Below, in pieces: positions 20,886 through 64,000 of a stretch of DNA of 64,000 nt. Made by a program: the position numbers and the translations under genes. The notes under the pieces were generated by a model, which saw only the letters and a program-made list of their open reading frames with translations, was not told where the DNA came from and ran no database searches. Each line of letters begins with the position of its first letter. Positions within the stretch are counted from its first letter, which is position 1. The stretch is from Actinostola sp. cb2023 (Eukaryota > Cnidaria > Anthozoa > Actiniaria > Actinostolidae). The stretch is taken from assembly GCA_033675265.1 (NCBI GenBank), contig JAUJYZ010001494.1, positions 772,001 to 836,000 on the forward strand, given 5' to 3'.

Positions 20886-23800
20886 TGTTGTTATGTTGGA
20901 TCGAGTGGTGGTGGTGTAGCGTTGTGCAGTGTGTTGTGTGCTGCAGGTGCTGCTCTGTGTTGTTATGTTGGATCGAGTGGTGGTGGTGTAGCGTTGTGCA
21001 GTGTGTGTTGTGTGCTGCAGGTGCTGCTCTGTGTTATGTTGGATCGAGTGGTGGTGGTGTAGCGTTGTGCAGTGTGTTGTGTGCTGCAGGTGCTGCTCTG
21101 TGTTGTTATGTTGGATCGAGTGGTGGTGGTGTAGCGTTGTGCAGTGTGTGTTGTGTGCTGCAGGTGCTGCTCTGTGTTGTTATGTTGGATCGAGTGGTGG
21201 TGGTGTAGCATTGTGCAGTGTGTGTTGTGTGCTGCAGGTGCTGCTCTGTGTTGTTATGTTGGATCGAGTGGTGGTGGTGTAGCGTTGTGCAGTGTGTGTT
21301 GTGTGCTGCAGGTGCTGCTCTGTGTTGTTATGTTGGATCGAGTGGTGGTGGTGTAGCGTTGTGCAGTGTGTGTTGTGTGCTGCAGGTGCTGCTCTGTGTT
21401 GTTATGTTGGATCGAGTGGTGGTGGTGTAGCGTTGTGCAGTGTGTGTTGTGTGCTGCAGGTGCTGCTCTGTGTTGTTATGTTGGATCGAGTGGTGGTGGT
21501 GTAGCGTTGTGCAGTGTGTGTTGTGTGCTGCAGGTGCTGCCATGTCTGTGTTGTTATGTTGGATCGAGTGGTGGTGGTGTAGCGTTGTGCAGTGTGTTGT
21601 GTGCTGCAGGTGCTGCTCTGTGTTGTTATGTTGGATCGAGTGGTGGTGGTGTAGCGTTGTGCAGTGTGTGTTGTGTGCTGCAGGTGCTGCTCTGTGTTGT
21701 TATGTTGGATCGAGTGGTGGTGGTGTAGCGTTGTGCAGTGTGTGTTGTGTGCTGCAGGTGCTGCTCTGTGTTGTTATGTTGGATCGAGTGGTGGTGGTGT
21801 AGCGTTGTGCAGTGTGTTGTGTGCTGCAGGTGCTGCTCTGTGTTGTTATGTTGGATCGAGTGGTGGTGGTGTAGCGTTGTGCAGTGTGTGTTGTGTGCTG
21901 CAGGTGCTGCTCTGTGTTGTTATGTTGGATCGAGTGGTGGTGGTGTAGCGTTGTGCAGTGTGTGTTGTGTGCTGCAGGTGCTGCTCTGTGTTGTTATGTT
22001 GGATCGAGTGGTGGTGGTGTAGCGTTGTGCAGTGTGTGTTGTGTGCTGCAGGTGCTGCTCTGTGTTGTTATGTGTTGGATCGAGTGGTGGTGGTGTAGCG
22101 TTGTGCAGTGTGTGTTGTGTGCTGCAGGTGCTGCTCTGTGTTGTTATGTTGGATCGAGTGGTGGTGGTGTAGCGTTGTGCAGTGTGTGTTGTGTGCTGCA
22201 GGTGCTGCTCTGTGTTGTTATGTTGGATCGAGTGGTGGTGGTGTAGCGTTGTGCAGTGTGTGTGTTGTGTGCTGCAGGTGCTGCTCTGTGTTGTTATGTT
22301 GGATCGAGTGGTGGTGGTGTAGCGTTGTGCAGTGTGTGTTGTGTGCTGCAGGTGCTGCTCTGTGTTGTTATGTTGGATCGAGTGGTGGTGGTGTAGTGTT
22401 GTGCAGTGTGTTGTGTGCTGCAGGTGCTGCTCTGTGTTGTTATGTTGGATCGAGTGGTGGTGGTGTAGCGTTGTGCAGTGTGTGTTGTGTGCTGCAGGTG
22501 CTGCTCTGTGTTGTTATGTTGGATCGAGTGGTGGTGGTGTAGCGTTGTGCAGTGTGTTGTGTGCTGCAGGTGCTGCTCTGTGTTGTTATGTTGGATCGAG
22601 TGGTGGTGGTGTAGCGTTGTGCAGTGTGTGTTGTGTGCTGCAGGTGCTGCTCTGTGTTGTTATGTTGGATCGAGTGGTGGTGGTGTAGCGTTGTGCAGTG
22701 TGTTGTGTGCTGCAGGTGCTGCTCTGTGTTGTTATGTTGGATCGAGTGGTGGTGGTGTAGCGTTGTGCAGTGTGTGCTGCAGGTGCTGCTCTGTGTTGTT
22801 ATGTTGGATCGAGGTGGTGTGTAGCGTTGTGCAGTGTGTTGTGTGCTGCAGGTGCTGCTCTGTGTTGTTATGTTGGATCGAGTGGTGGTGGTGTAGCGTT
22901 GTGCAGTGTGTGTTGTGTGCTGCAGGTGCTGCTCTGTGTTGTTATGTTGGATCGAGTGGTGGTGGTGTAGCGTTGTGCAGTGTGTGTTGTGTGCTGCAGG
23001 TGCTGCTCTGTGTTATGTTGGATCGAGTGGTGGTGGTGTAGCGTTGTGCAGTGTGTTGTGTGCTGCAGGTGCTGCTCTGTGTTGTTATGTTGGATCGAGT
23101 GGTGGTGGTGTAGCGTTGTGCAGTGTGTGTTGTGTGCTGCAGGTGCTGCCATGTCTGTGTTGTTATGTTGGATCGAGAGTGGTGGTGGTGGTGTAGTGTG
23201 TGTTGTGTGCTGCAGGTGCTGCAGGTGCTGCTCTGTGTTGTTATGTTGGATCGAGTGGTGGTGGTGTAGCGTTGTGCAGTGTGTGTTGTGTGCTGCAGGT
23301 GCTGCTCTGTGTTGTTATGTTGGATCGAGTGGTGGTGGTGTAGCGTTGTGCAGTGTGTTGTGTGCTGCAGGTGCTGCTCTGTGTTGTTATGTTGGATCGA
23401 GTGGTGGTGGTGTAGCGTTGTGCAGTGTGTGTTGTGTGCTGCAGGTGCTGCTCTGTGTTGTTATGTTGGATCGAGTGGTGGTGGTGTAGTGTTGTGCAGT
23501 GTGTGTTGTATGCTGCAGGTGCTGCTCTGTGTTGTTATGTTGGATCGAGTGGTGGTGGTGTAGCGTTGTGCAGTGTGTGTTGTGTGCTGCATGTGCTGCT
23601 CTGTGTTGTTATGTTGGATCGAGTGGTGGTGGTGTAGTGTTGTGCAGTGTGTGTGTTGTGTGCTGCAGGTGCTGCTCTGTGTTGTTATGTTGGATCGAGT
23701 GGTGGTGGTGTAGCGTTGTGCAGTGTGTGCTGCAGGTGCTGCTCTGTGTTGTTATGTTGGATCGAGTGGTGGTGGTGTAGCGTTGTGCAGTGTGTGTTGT

Positions 23801-24378
23801 GTGCTGCAGGTGCTGCTCTGTGTTGTTATGTTGGATCGAGTGGTGGTGGTGTAGCGTTGTGCAGTGTGTGTTGTGTGCTGCATGTGCTGCTCTGTGTTGT
23901 TATGTTGGATCGAGTGGTGGTGGTGTAGTGTTGTGCAGTGTGTTGTGTGCTGCAGGTGCTGCTCTGTGTTGTTATGTTGGATCGAGTGGTGGTGGTGTAG
24001 CGTTGTGCAGTGTGTGCTGCAGGTGCTGCTCTGTGTTGTTATGTTGGATCGAGTGGTGGTGGTGTAGCGTTGTGTGTGTGTTGTGTGCTGCAGGTGCTGC
24101 CATGTCTGTGTTGTTATGTTGATCGAGTGGTGGTGGTGGTGTAGCGTTGTGCAGTGTGTGCTGCAGGTGCTGCTCTGTGTTGTTATGTTGGATCGAGTGG
24201 TGGTGGTGTAGCGTTGTGCAGTGTGTGTTGTGTGCTGCAGGTGCTGCTCTGTGTTGTTATGTTGGATCGAGTGGTGGTGGTGTAGCGTTGTGCAGTGTGT
24301 GCTGTATGCTGCAGGTGCTGCTCTGTGTTGTTATGTTGGATCGAGTGGTGGTGGTGTAGCGTTGTGCAGTGTGTTGTG
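20886..24378. repeat. 3.5-kb array of a 74-bp unit
   Basis: About 47 copies of a 71-75-bp unit (TTATGTTGGATCGAGTGG, GTAGCGTTGTGCAGTG, TGCTGCAGGTGCTGCTCTG). Units differ by 2-bp TG steps, and a few have a CATG insertion. The unit lacks stops in several frames and is not a multiple of three, so it spawns many overlapping ORFs, none real. I found no link to an exon of either gene. Confidence 0.96.
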
Positions 24379-27111
24379 TTGTGTTGAATTGTGTTAACTG
24401 GGATACAGACACACGTTGCAACATTGCGCGCAATGTTGCTGGGAATATGATTGCAGCGTGTGTCCAAGATCAATGAAGTACAATGTGATCCTGCATCTGC
24501 AATATTGCGCGCACAAACTGCGCAGATAAACAAAAACTGAATTGTGGCATTGCTATAGCAATCAGTCGCGTATTGTCATCATAAATGTCTTGTTCTGTTG
24601 AATTGTATGCATTCGTTTTTTCTTCGCTGAAATATACCACCAAAGAATAAGATCTTCTTTTTTGTATTCAAAAGCGGCGTAATTACTGACGATACGCAAA
24701 TTCACATGTCAGGAAAGAACGGTTGTCAGTTTGATCAACTCATCTAAATCTCTAAATTTAAATTAGTTCATTCACCACTCTTCATTACTTGGAATTTATA
24801 AAATTAAAATAACAAATCATCATTAATTTTACAATTGATATTTCTTCATTTGTTGATTACTTTTGGTTTCACCCTATTTTTTTCCTCGTATTTTCGTTTT
24901 CACTTGGAACTCACACCAAAACTGATTTGTCATTACTATTCGTCCCTATCAAGACTGTTTGTGTGTTCTAAAGGAAAGCAAGGAACTCCTAGCTCCTAGA
25001 GGATCCAGAGATCGTCTGGTCTGATAAACATATGGAACAGAAATCCCAGTTATTTCCTTCTTGAACCAATGTACTCCGCGTCGAGACCAACTCGATCATC
25101 CGGCCAACAGTCGACAACAGGTAAAGTATAGAATTGATAAGATGATATCTTGGCCTGTAGAATGGAATGGGGTAGGATCAAATACATGTTAAAATATATA
25201 TAGATTGGAAAATACATACAGCATGCATGAGCATAGCATGGAATGACAACAAGATAGGACATGTCATAGACTCAAGGCGGAATAAAGGTATTGTTACGGA
25301 AATCCATGAGATTGGACTCGGAGCCAGCGGCGGGAAGGACTGAAAAAGAGACCAAAATAGTCCTAACATGCTAGACGACCACTAATTCATTTTTGCCACT
25401 GAGTTCTGTCTTAAAATCCCACCGACATTTTCGTTCTGATTCACTCGAACCTCATCTGAGTGATTCCTTTAGAAGACACTCTGCTCGTACTTGTCTGACC
25501 TCTTTGACCATACAAGCGTAATCGACCTCAGAGGCTGGCTATGAACACTTAGTTTTCCTGTGACAAACGGCCGCCGAGGAAATCCAAGTATGATCAATAT
25601 GTTAAAAGTCGACGATGACGAGAACAGCGAGATAAAACACGCTAGTGGAAATGACAAGAGGAAAACATCTTATCATATCCGAGTACAGTGGAATGAATGG
25701 TCCGCTTAGTCTAGACCTCGCGGCATTGGGTGTGGCATGATTCCCACCGATTCATTCTTAGCGTTAGTGTAATTACTGCTACTGTTACAATGTTGAGGAA
25801 ATACACCTTTTAAGTCAGTCAAGAAAGCATCCAATGAAAAAGGATTTCGATGAAAAAGCGTGGTGTTTATATGCAACGTGGCACGATGGATGGCTGAATT
25901 AAAAAGCCTTTGTGTACGCGCGCGCGGACAACTGTGTAAAAAGTAAGAGCAGCAACCGAATTAGTTATATATAATTATTACAATTAGTTCACGGTGTTCA
26001 ACAGTGATTCGCATAGTTCAACAGTGATTCGCATATATTCTTACTGAGTCTGTAACTCAGTTGTCAAGAAGGGCGAAAGGACCAAGGACATCTCTTAATT
26101 TGACCTGTAAGCAAGTAATTCAACCTTTCCAAGTGATCAATGCGAGAATAAGATCTTTAAAGCAAATGTGTTAATCAGCGCCCATGTCATCATCACCAGC
26201 CAGGCTGAAGCCGTGATGAAACAATTCAATTAACTCCGGTAGACGAGGGCAACAAGTAACAGTACTCTTTGCTCTAGTGCCAGTAGTGCAATGTGGTTAA
26301 AATGGACATTCAAAACCAACTCCCAGTGACCATATTTGCTCAGGCTCACTGCGCGCTACCCATAGACAACTGATATACAGATACATGCTATGCCCCTATA
26401 TCAAGCAATAGAACAATGGACTCTAATTTAAACCCATCCTATACTTTACTTTAATGGTTTAACAGTAATAAATATATATACAAAAATAATAAGCTATGCT
26501 AGTACGATAAATAATAATCTAATGCTGAAGGAAGTCAGACAACAGGAATAAAATTCCCTTCAAAATAGGCTACCAAAAACAAAATAATAATAATAATCTT
26601 GTCATGGACTTATGATGTATCTGCATGTGATTTGTGCATTTATGGAAAGGATCTATTCCGTAGGTAGTCGAACACACCCTATATCGACGAAGACTCAGTT
26701 GGATAACGCACAAGCATGGCTGCATGCTGAAAGATGTAAGAAAACATCACCTGAACCTATAGGTGACCAGAAGTTCAAAACTGTTATGACTTCTATGACA
26801 CCTAAATCGTTTAACTACGCTTAGCTGCCGCGTGCTTTAGGGTGTAATTACGTGGCGATGCGGTGGGATATCCGTCGTTATGACATGAGGTGCCTCTAGG
26901 CGAAACAGGTGTTATGACGTCATATGGTGGGTTAAATCGAGGTTGCGCCTTCTTGCGTCATTGGGAGGAAAAACATTTGACGAGAGGAAACGTTGCTATC
27001 AGCACTGCTTGAAACTAATTGAGACATGCTTTGGTGGTATACTCTTCATAATGAAATACCTCTGTGTCTGTTGCTACAATTTTGAAAAGAAGATTATAAC
27101 ATAGGTATGAT

Positions 27112-27438
27112 ATAACGCGCGCTCTGATTGGTTGGTTAGCGTGTGTCCGTAAGCCCACGGACACACGCTACGGCTACGGGCACACGCTCACGTCATCGCC
27201 ATAGCGCGCTCTGAAATCAATCAGAAATTCAAATTGTTTTATTTGAATTTGCAGTGACTATGTTATAAAAGAAATGGTCAACGCTTTAGCTGTGCGTCCA
27301 TCGAGTTATGGAGCTGTACTTGGGAATTTGGGAGAGCACTCGTGAAGATAGAGTTGTTCTCGGCTATGCCTCGAGCAACTCTTACGCTTCTCTCGTGCTC
27401 TCCCAAATTCCCGCGCACGCTAAGCGTTGACTATACAG
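27112..27438. mobile_element. Hairpin-rich dispersed element
   Basis: It contains two strong hairpins: GCGTGTGTCCGTAAGCCCACGG with its complement, and TTGGGAGAGCACTCG pairing with CGTGCTCTCCCAA around 27337-27405. Outer GTCAACGCTTAGC-type ends are also inverted. Non-coding. Confidence 0.6.
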
Positions 27439-29317
27439 TATAAGAAAGAACTACATTTCATGGATGTTTAGTTGTTGTTGTGGTTTTGTGTGTATAGAAG
27501 CAAAAATGGGAAGATAAAATGGGAAGCAAAAATAAACAGAGCGGACTCCCTCAGTTCTCAGACAAATCCTTTTAATATCTTTTACAGCAATACCGTATTT
27601 ACATTTGTAACATGTCATCGTATTCACAATATGCGCGCCATATTATTTAAAATCCGCTGAGAGATAAAAGCGCCTGTGATATTACTCATTCAAGATCCTT
27701 AATAAGAACTGACTGACAATCTGACGAGACAAAGCAATAAAGTATATTATACAAATACCTGGAGTCAATAATTACACCGAGACTTCTCTGGAGTATTGTA
27801 ATACGAATACTTAGTTTCATTGGTCTAGGCATAACTTACTTTCCGCATTGCCATTTCAGCACCTCTATATTATGGGCGTTTGGCTTACTGTGGTATCTGT
27901 TCGAGACAATTTCACCTCGGGCGTATCGTGTGTATTACAATTCCATACGGTGACACTTGGCTCGCGTGTTTAGTAATAAAAGACGAGCGGTCTACACTGT
28001 CGAACTGTGTCGCCAAAACACCAGGGAAGTGTCAGACAGTTTACTGATTCTGATTCTCAACACTTTTGATGTGGCGTGCTTATTGGTCCTTATTTAACTT
28101 TCAGTACAACTAATATTCTCAAATGTGGGGAGAAGACTTCTATTGCTTTGTCTTATACAGGGAAACAAGCACGAGCTTGCGAAGAAGCACACGATAAACA
28201 CGCTTACAATAAACCACTGCACAAGGTACCACAATCCGTTGCACGCAAAAACACTATACCCGATGTGTACGAGAACGAGTGTAATTCCCGACTGAGACCA
28301 CGAGTGATGTTTGCATCTGCTTTATTTTGCAATGAGATTTTATTGTAATGGACTTTGAAATGCCCTTCGGGGGGAAACTTCAACAAAGTACTGTATGTAT
28401 CTGCAATCAGATGTTGGGCGAGTGATGTTAATCATTAATTGCACGAGTATCTACTACTTGTTTTAAATCATATGACAATTAACATTCCGTTGAAATACCT
28501 ATGGTTGAACACATAAAACATGTCAAATCGACGAGGTATGATGTCTTTACAGTTCAAATAGCGAAGAGTGTCGGTACTTCTCAAGGGTTTGTACTTGCGT
28601 GCAAATCTTTCAGCTTGATCGTGCAGCCTTAGTGAACAGCGAAGGTAAATACCTCATTATAGCTAATCAATTAGTGTCATTTAGAACTAAAAACATCCAG
28701 CTAATCATTTCTCCTATCAAACTCTTCTGCTTTGCGTCTTTTCTTTCATCATTTGGAGATTATAAACTAGTTGAGAGAAGAGGGTCCGCCATTTTGAATT
28801 TTGTGAAGCATTGGTTACCATGGTGACATCAATTTACACTCTTCCCAAACCGGGGAATGTTCTTAGCCAATCACATCGCAGAATTGTAATAGTCATAAGA
28901 TTAAAATCAGAACAGAGAGTTTTGGAAAACGTGTAAATTAGCACGTGTCAAGCTGTTACCTACTGTATTTATGTAAACATGTCAGATAGTTTGTAGATGC
29001 GAGTAATATATTGATGTAGGTTCGCAAAGGATTCTGGTAAATTGTACGGATGTTACTGTGTGACTGCGCGTGCTTATTTCTCCTGTACTTATTTCACTCT
29101 TGTACTTTTGCTAAACCTTGTCCCAGTGTAAACCAGGCGCGCACTTCTCAAACGACCCAAAACCTTTTCAGTCGGGCCCGAAACGTCACTCGGAGAATAC
29201 TCGTAAATATGAAACATATATCAGTTCTATGCCGGGACGCGTCTCCAATGACTCCACCAATTTATGTGCTCGTAGGCTTATCAATCTGCTCTACTTTTAC
29301 AAGTTTTTCTCTGCATA

Positions 29318-29556
29318 AAGCCGCGGCTACACGAGCGATTTTTTGCTTGCACAGGCGACGCGATGTTTTTGAAAAACTGCCGCATCACCGTTTTTTATTT
29401 TTGTTGATGCCAGATATTCGAAAATTATCATTTCAATTTCTGATTTCCGGTTTTAATAACTCATTAAAATCAGAATTGAACTAGCAATTTTCGATTTCCT
29501 AAAAAATCGCGTCGCCGGTGCAAGCAAAAAATCGCTCGTGTAGCCGCGACTTAAAA
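29318..29556. mobile_element. MITE with about 45-bp terminal inverted repeats
   Basis: Left end CGCGGCTACACGAGCGATTT and right end AAATCGCTCGTGTAGCCGCG, both continuing into GCTTGCACAGGCGACGCGAT and its inverse. No ORF of transposase type. Confidence 0.87.
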
Positions 29557-30332
29557 GGTTTTCGGGTCTTTTGAAACCGCGCGCCAGTTCTTACAGATTG
29601 GCTATAAATTCGTGCAAGGCATCTATAGTATAGCATAATGTATATATCAATAGAAGTATTTCACGTCGTTCATATTGAAGGGCAAGAGCAATGATCATTA
29701 CATTCCCAGAGGATAACGATTCATAGTCTTGCCCTATATTTATTCTTGTAATTATTAGAAACCTTTTTTCGTAAGACAATTCATCATGTTCAAAATAAAC
29801 ATTTTTTTTCATGAAACTTTAGTATTGTGTTATCACGTGACTCAAGGTAAGTGACAACAAAAATTCGTCCAATCAAAGTGCGTTCAACACAAACAGCATA
29901 AAACCGCTGACACAAGGTTTGCGGTAACTATCAATGACTAATCATACACACAACTGACTTGATTTTATAAAAAAATATAAATAAAATAGACATATCACAG
30001 ACATTGTTTCGTCTTTGCGCATTAATAAATCTTATTTGTCACACGATACGATCAAAACATTCATATTTTATACTTAATGTAAAGCAAATTTTTACAAATT
30101 CTGCTATTTCCGCTTTCACAAATTGGAATCATTTTTGAATAATACAAAGAATAATATAATTTTAAGTATTTCTAACTAATGGGAATTAAGGAGACGCATT
30201 GCGTCAATCACGGCCTCTTTCCCATGTCATCCTCGCTTTCGTGTAGAGGCTTGGTTACTAAATATTTCCGCAGCAATTACTCAACGGGTAAGTACTTGGT
30301 GTGAGGTTTATAGAAGTGTCCCCTCGAATAAT

Positions 30333-30338
30333 TTTATT
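30333..30338 (-). terminator. Possible polyadenylation signal of HECW
   Basis: AATAAA on the minus strand, about 135 nt past the stop codon. Position fits a short 3' UTR; not confirmed. Confidence 0.35.
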
Positions 30339-30472
30339 AAGATATTAGCTAAGAGGGTCTCACACTAAGAACTAACTTTCAACTTCATTAAAATAATTTA
30401 GTATTGGAATTTGAACAATTTCAGCTAAAAATACCAAGATTATCACTAACTTTAAGGTAAGAGAGATTGCTA

Positions 30473-63502
<33,030 letters not shown>

Positions 63503-63567
63503 CTGAAATGAATACATAGAATCTTATTAGACAGTTTGATGTGTAGATATACATATACAGTATGGCC

Positions 63568-63862
63568 ATATATATAGCTAATTGCATAATTGTTGTCGGG
63601 TTGAAAATCATGAAAGCTATGACCAAAAGGAATTCTGGGAAATTAAAACTCTCAAATAACACCGTCAAATCATCGACCTTTTTATCCAGACTTGTAGAAT
63701 CTCAGTTAAATAGCTCATATACCTTCAAAACTACGAGAACATTGAATATATATGCATGTAATGTGGCTCATGAACTGATTTCCCATCCATCCTTGCGGTC
63801 TCAGCTTCTATGATTTATGATTTTCAACCCGACAACGATTATGCAATTAGCTATATATCTAC
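63568..63862. mobile_element. MITE at the right edge
   Basis: Terminal repeats of about 45 bp: ATAGCTAATTGCATAATTGT and CGTTGTCGGGTTGAAAATCAT with their inverses near 63810-63860. The short internal ORF has no known domain. It lies in the intron upstream of the first HECW exon seen. Confidence 0.85.
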
Positions 63863-63869
63863 TTGAGAA

Positions 63870-64000
63870 GTTGCACAACTTCAGGAATTACCATATTAAT
63901 ACCAGCAGGTCTAGTATTAAAGCAAGCAAGTGCACTCGCAGATAAGCCTCACTCTGGATTATTATTATTTCAAACCAATGTGAAATTTTCAAACTAGTTT
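63870..64000. other. Right edge, no exon recognised
   Basis: The preceding HECW_N exon (DWIG-x-Y block in relatives) was looked for here on the minus strand and not found, so it probably lies outside the window. Confidence 0.4.

Larger units (their letters stand above)
24380..30330. other. Intergenic region between the HECW 3' end and the kinase 5' side
   Basis: About 6 kb with no exon I can support. It contains hairpin-rich and TIR elements at 27.1-27.4 and 29.3-29.6 kb. ORFs on both strands are short, lack motifs and often overlap the foldback elements. Confidence 0.5.

Noticed and set aside
20759..24533. Dozens of ORFs of 60-190 codons with CCYVGSSGGGV-type repeats
   Set aside because: All come from the 74-bp array, overlapping in all frames; no start context or conserved domain.

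Overview
The window is intron-rich animal DNA: standard GT/AG introns, phase-matched exons, and very many minisatellites and foldback (MITE-like) elements. The two recognisable genes belong to animal-specific families. A dispersed element near 57.4-57.7 kb (CCCTATTCCAGACC and CCCGCGGCACATACC boxes next to a GGGGAGTACCCCC end) resembles a repeat I associate from memory with anthozoan cnidarians. A marine invertebrate, possibly a cnidarian, is therefore my best guess, but it is not proven.

Two genes lie head-to-tail on the minus strand. (1) An STK17/DRAK-type serine/threonine kinase runs from a start codon at 18280 down to a stop at 1532. I assembled eight exons; one exon, for part of the kinase C-lobe, was not found between 2604 and 1736. 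(2) A HECW (NEDL)-type HECT E3 ubiquitin ligase runs from beyond the right edge (first exon seen 63502) down to a stop at 30473. Its 26 assembled exons encode, in order, part of the HECW_N domain, a C2 domain, a giant 3.7-kb serine/acid-rich exon with about 25 copies of an 11-residue repeat, WW1, a linker, WW2, the pre-HECT linker and the complete HECT catalytic domain. A third, unidentified small gene may lie at 18.47-19.05 kb. No tRNA, rRNA, CRISPR or bacterial feature was seen.

Region by region: 0-1.5 kb, 3' flank of the kinase; 1.5-8.7 kb, kinase 3' exons mixed with a 68-bp array and three foldback elements; 8.7-17.6 kb, one long kinase intron with a 1.8-kb array, a 0.6-kb foldback and an E-box repeat cluster; 17.6-18.3 kb, kinase 5' exons; 18.3-30.4 kb, intergenic, with a 3.5-kb array of a 74-bp unit; 30.4-38.8 kb, HECT exons; 38.9-47.3 kb, almost pure tandem repeat inside HECT introns; 47.3-63.5 kb, linker, WW, C2 and HECW_N exons with transposon-like insertions in the introns.

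The most striking observation is that six tandem arrays, in both genes, are built from units that cross an exon-intron boundary. Each unit carries a short piece of coding exon plus the real splice site plus adjacent intron, and the extra copies always pile up on the intron side. Introns therefore hold from a few to more than 50 decoy copies of a genuine splice site. I do not know this as a described class of repeat. Assembly error must be excluded first, especially at 44.7-47.3 kb where two arrays are interleaved.
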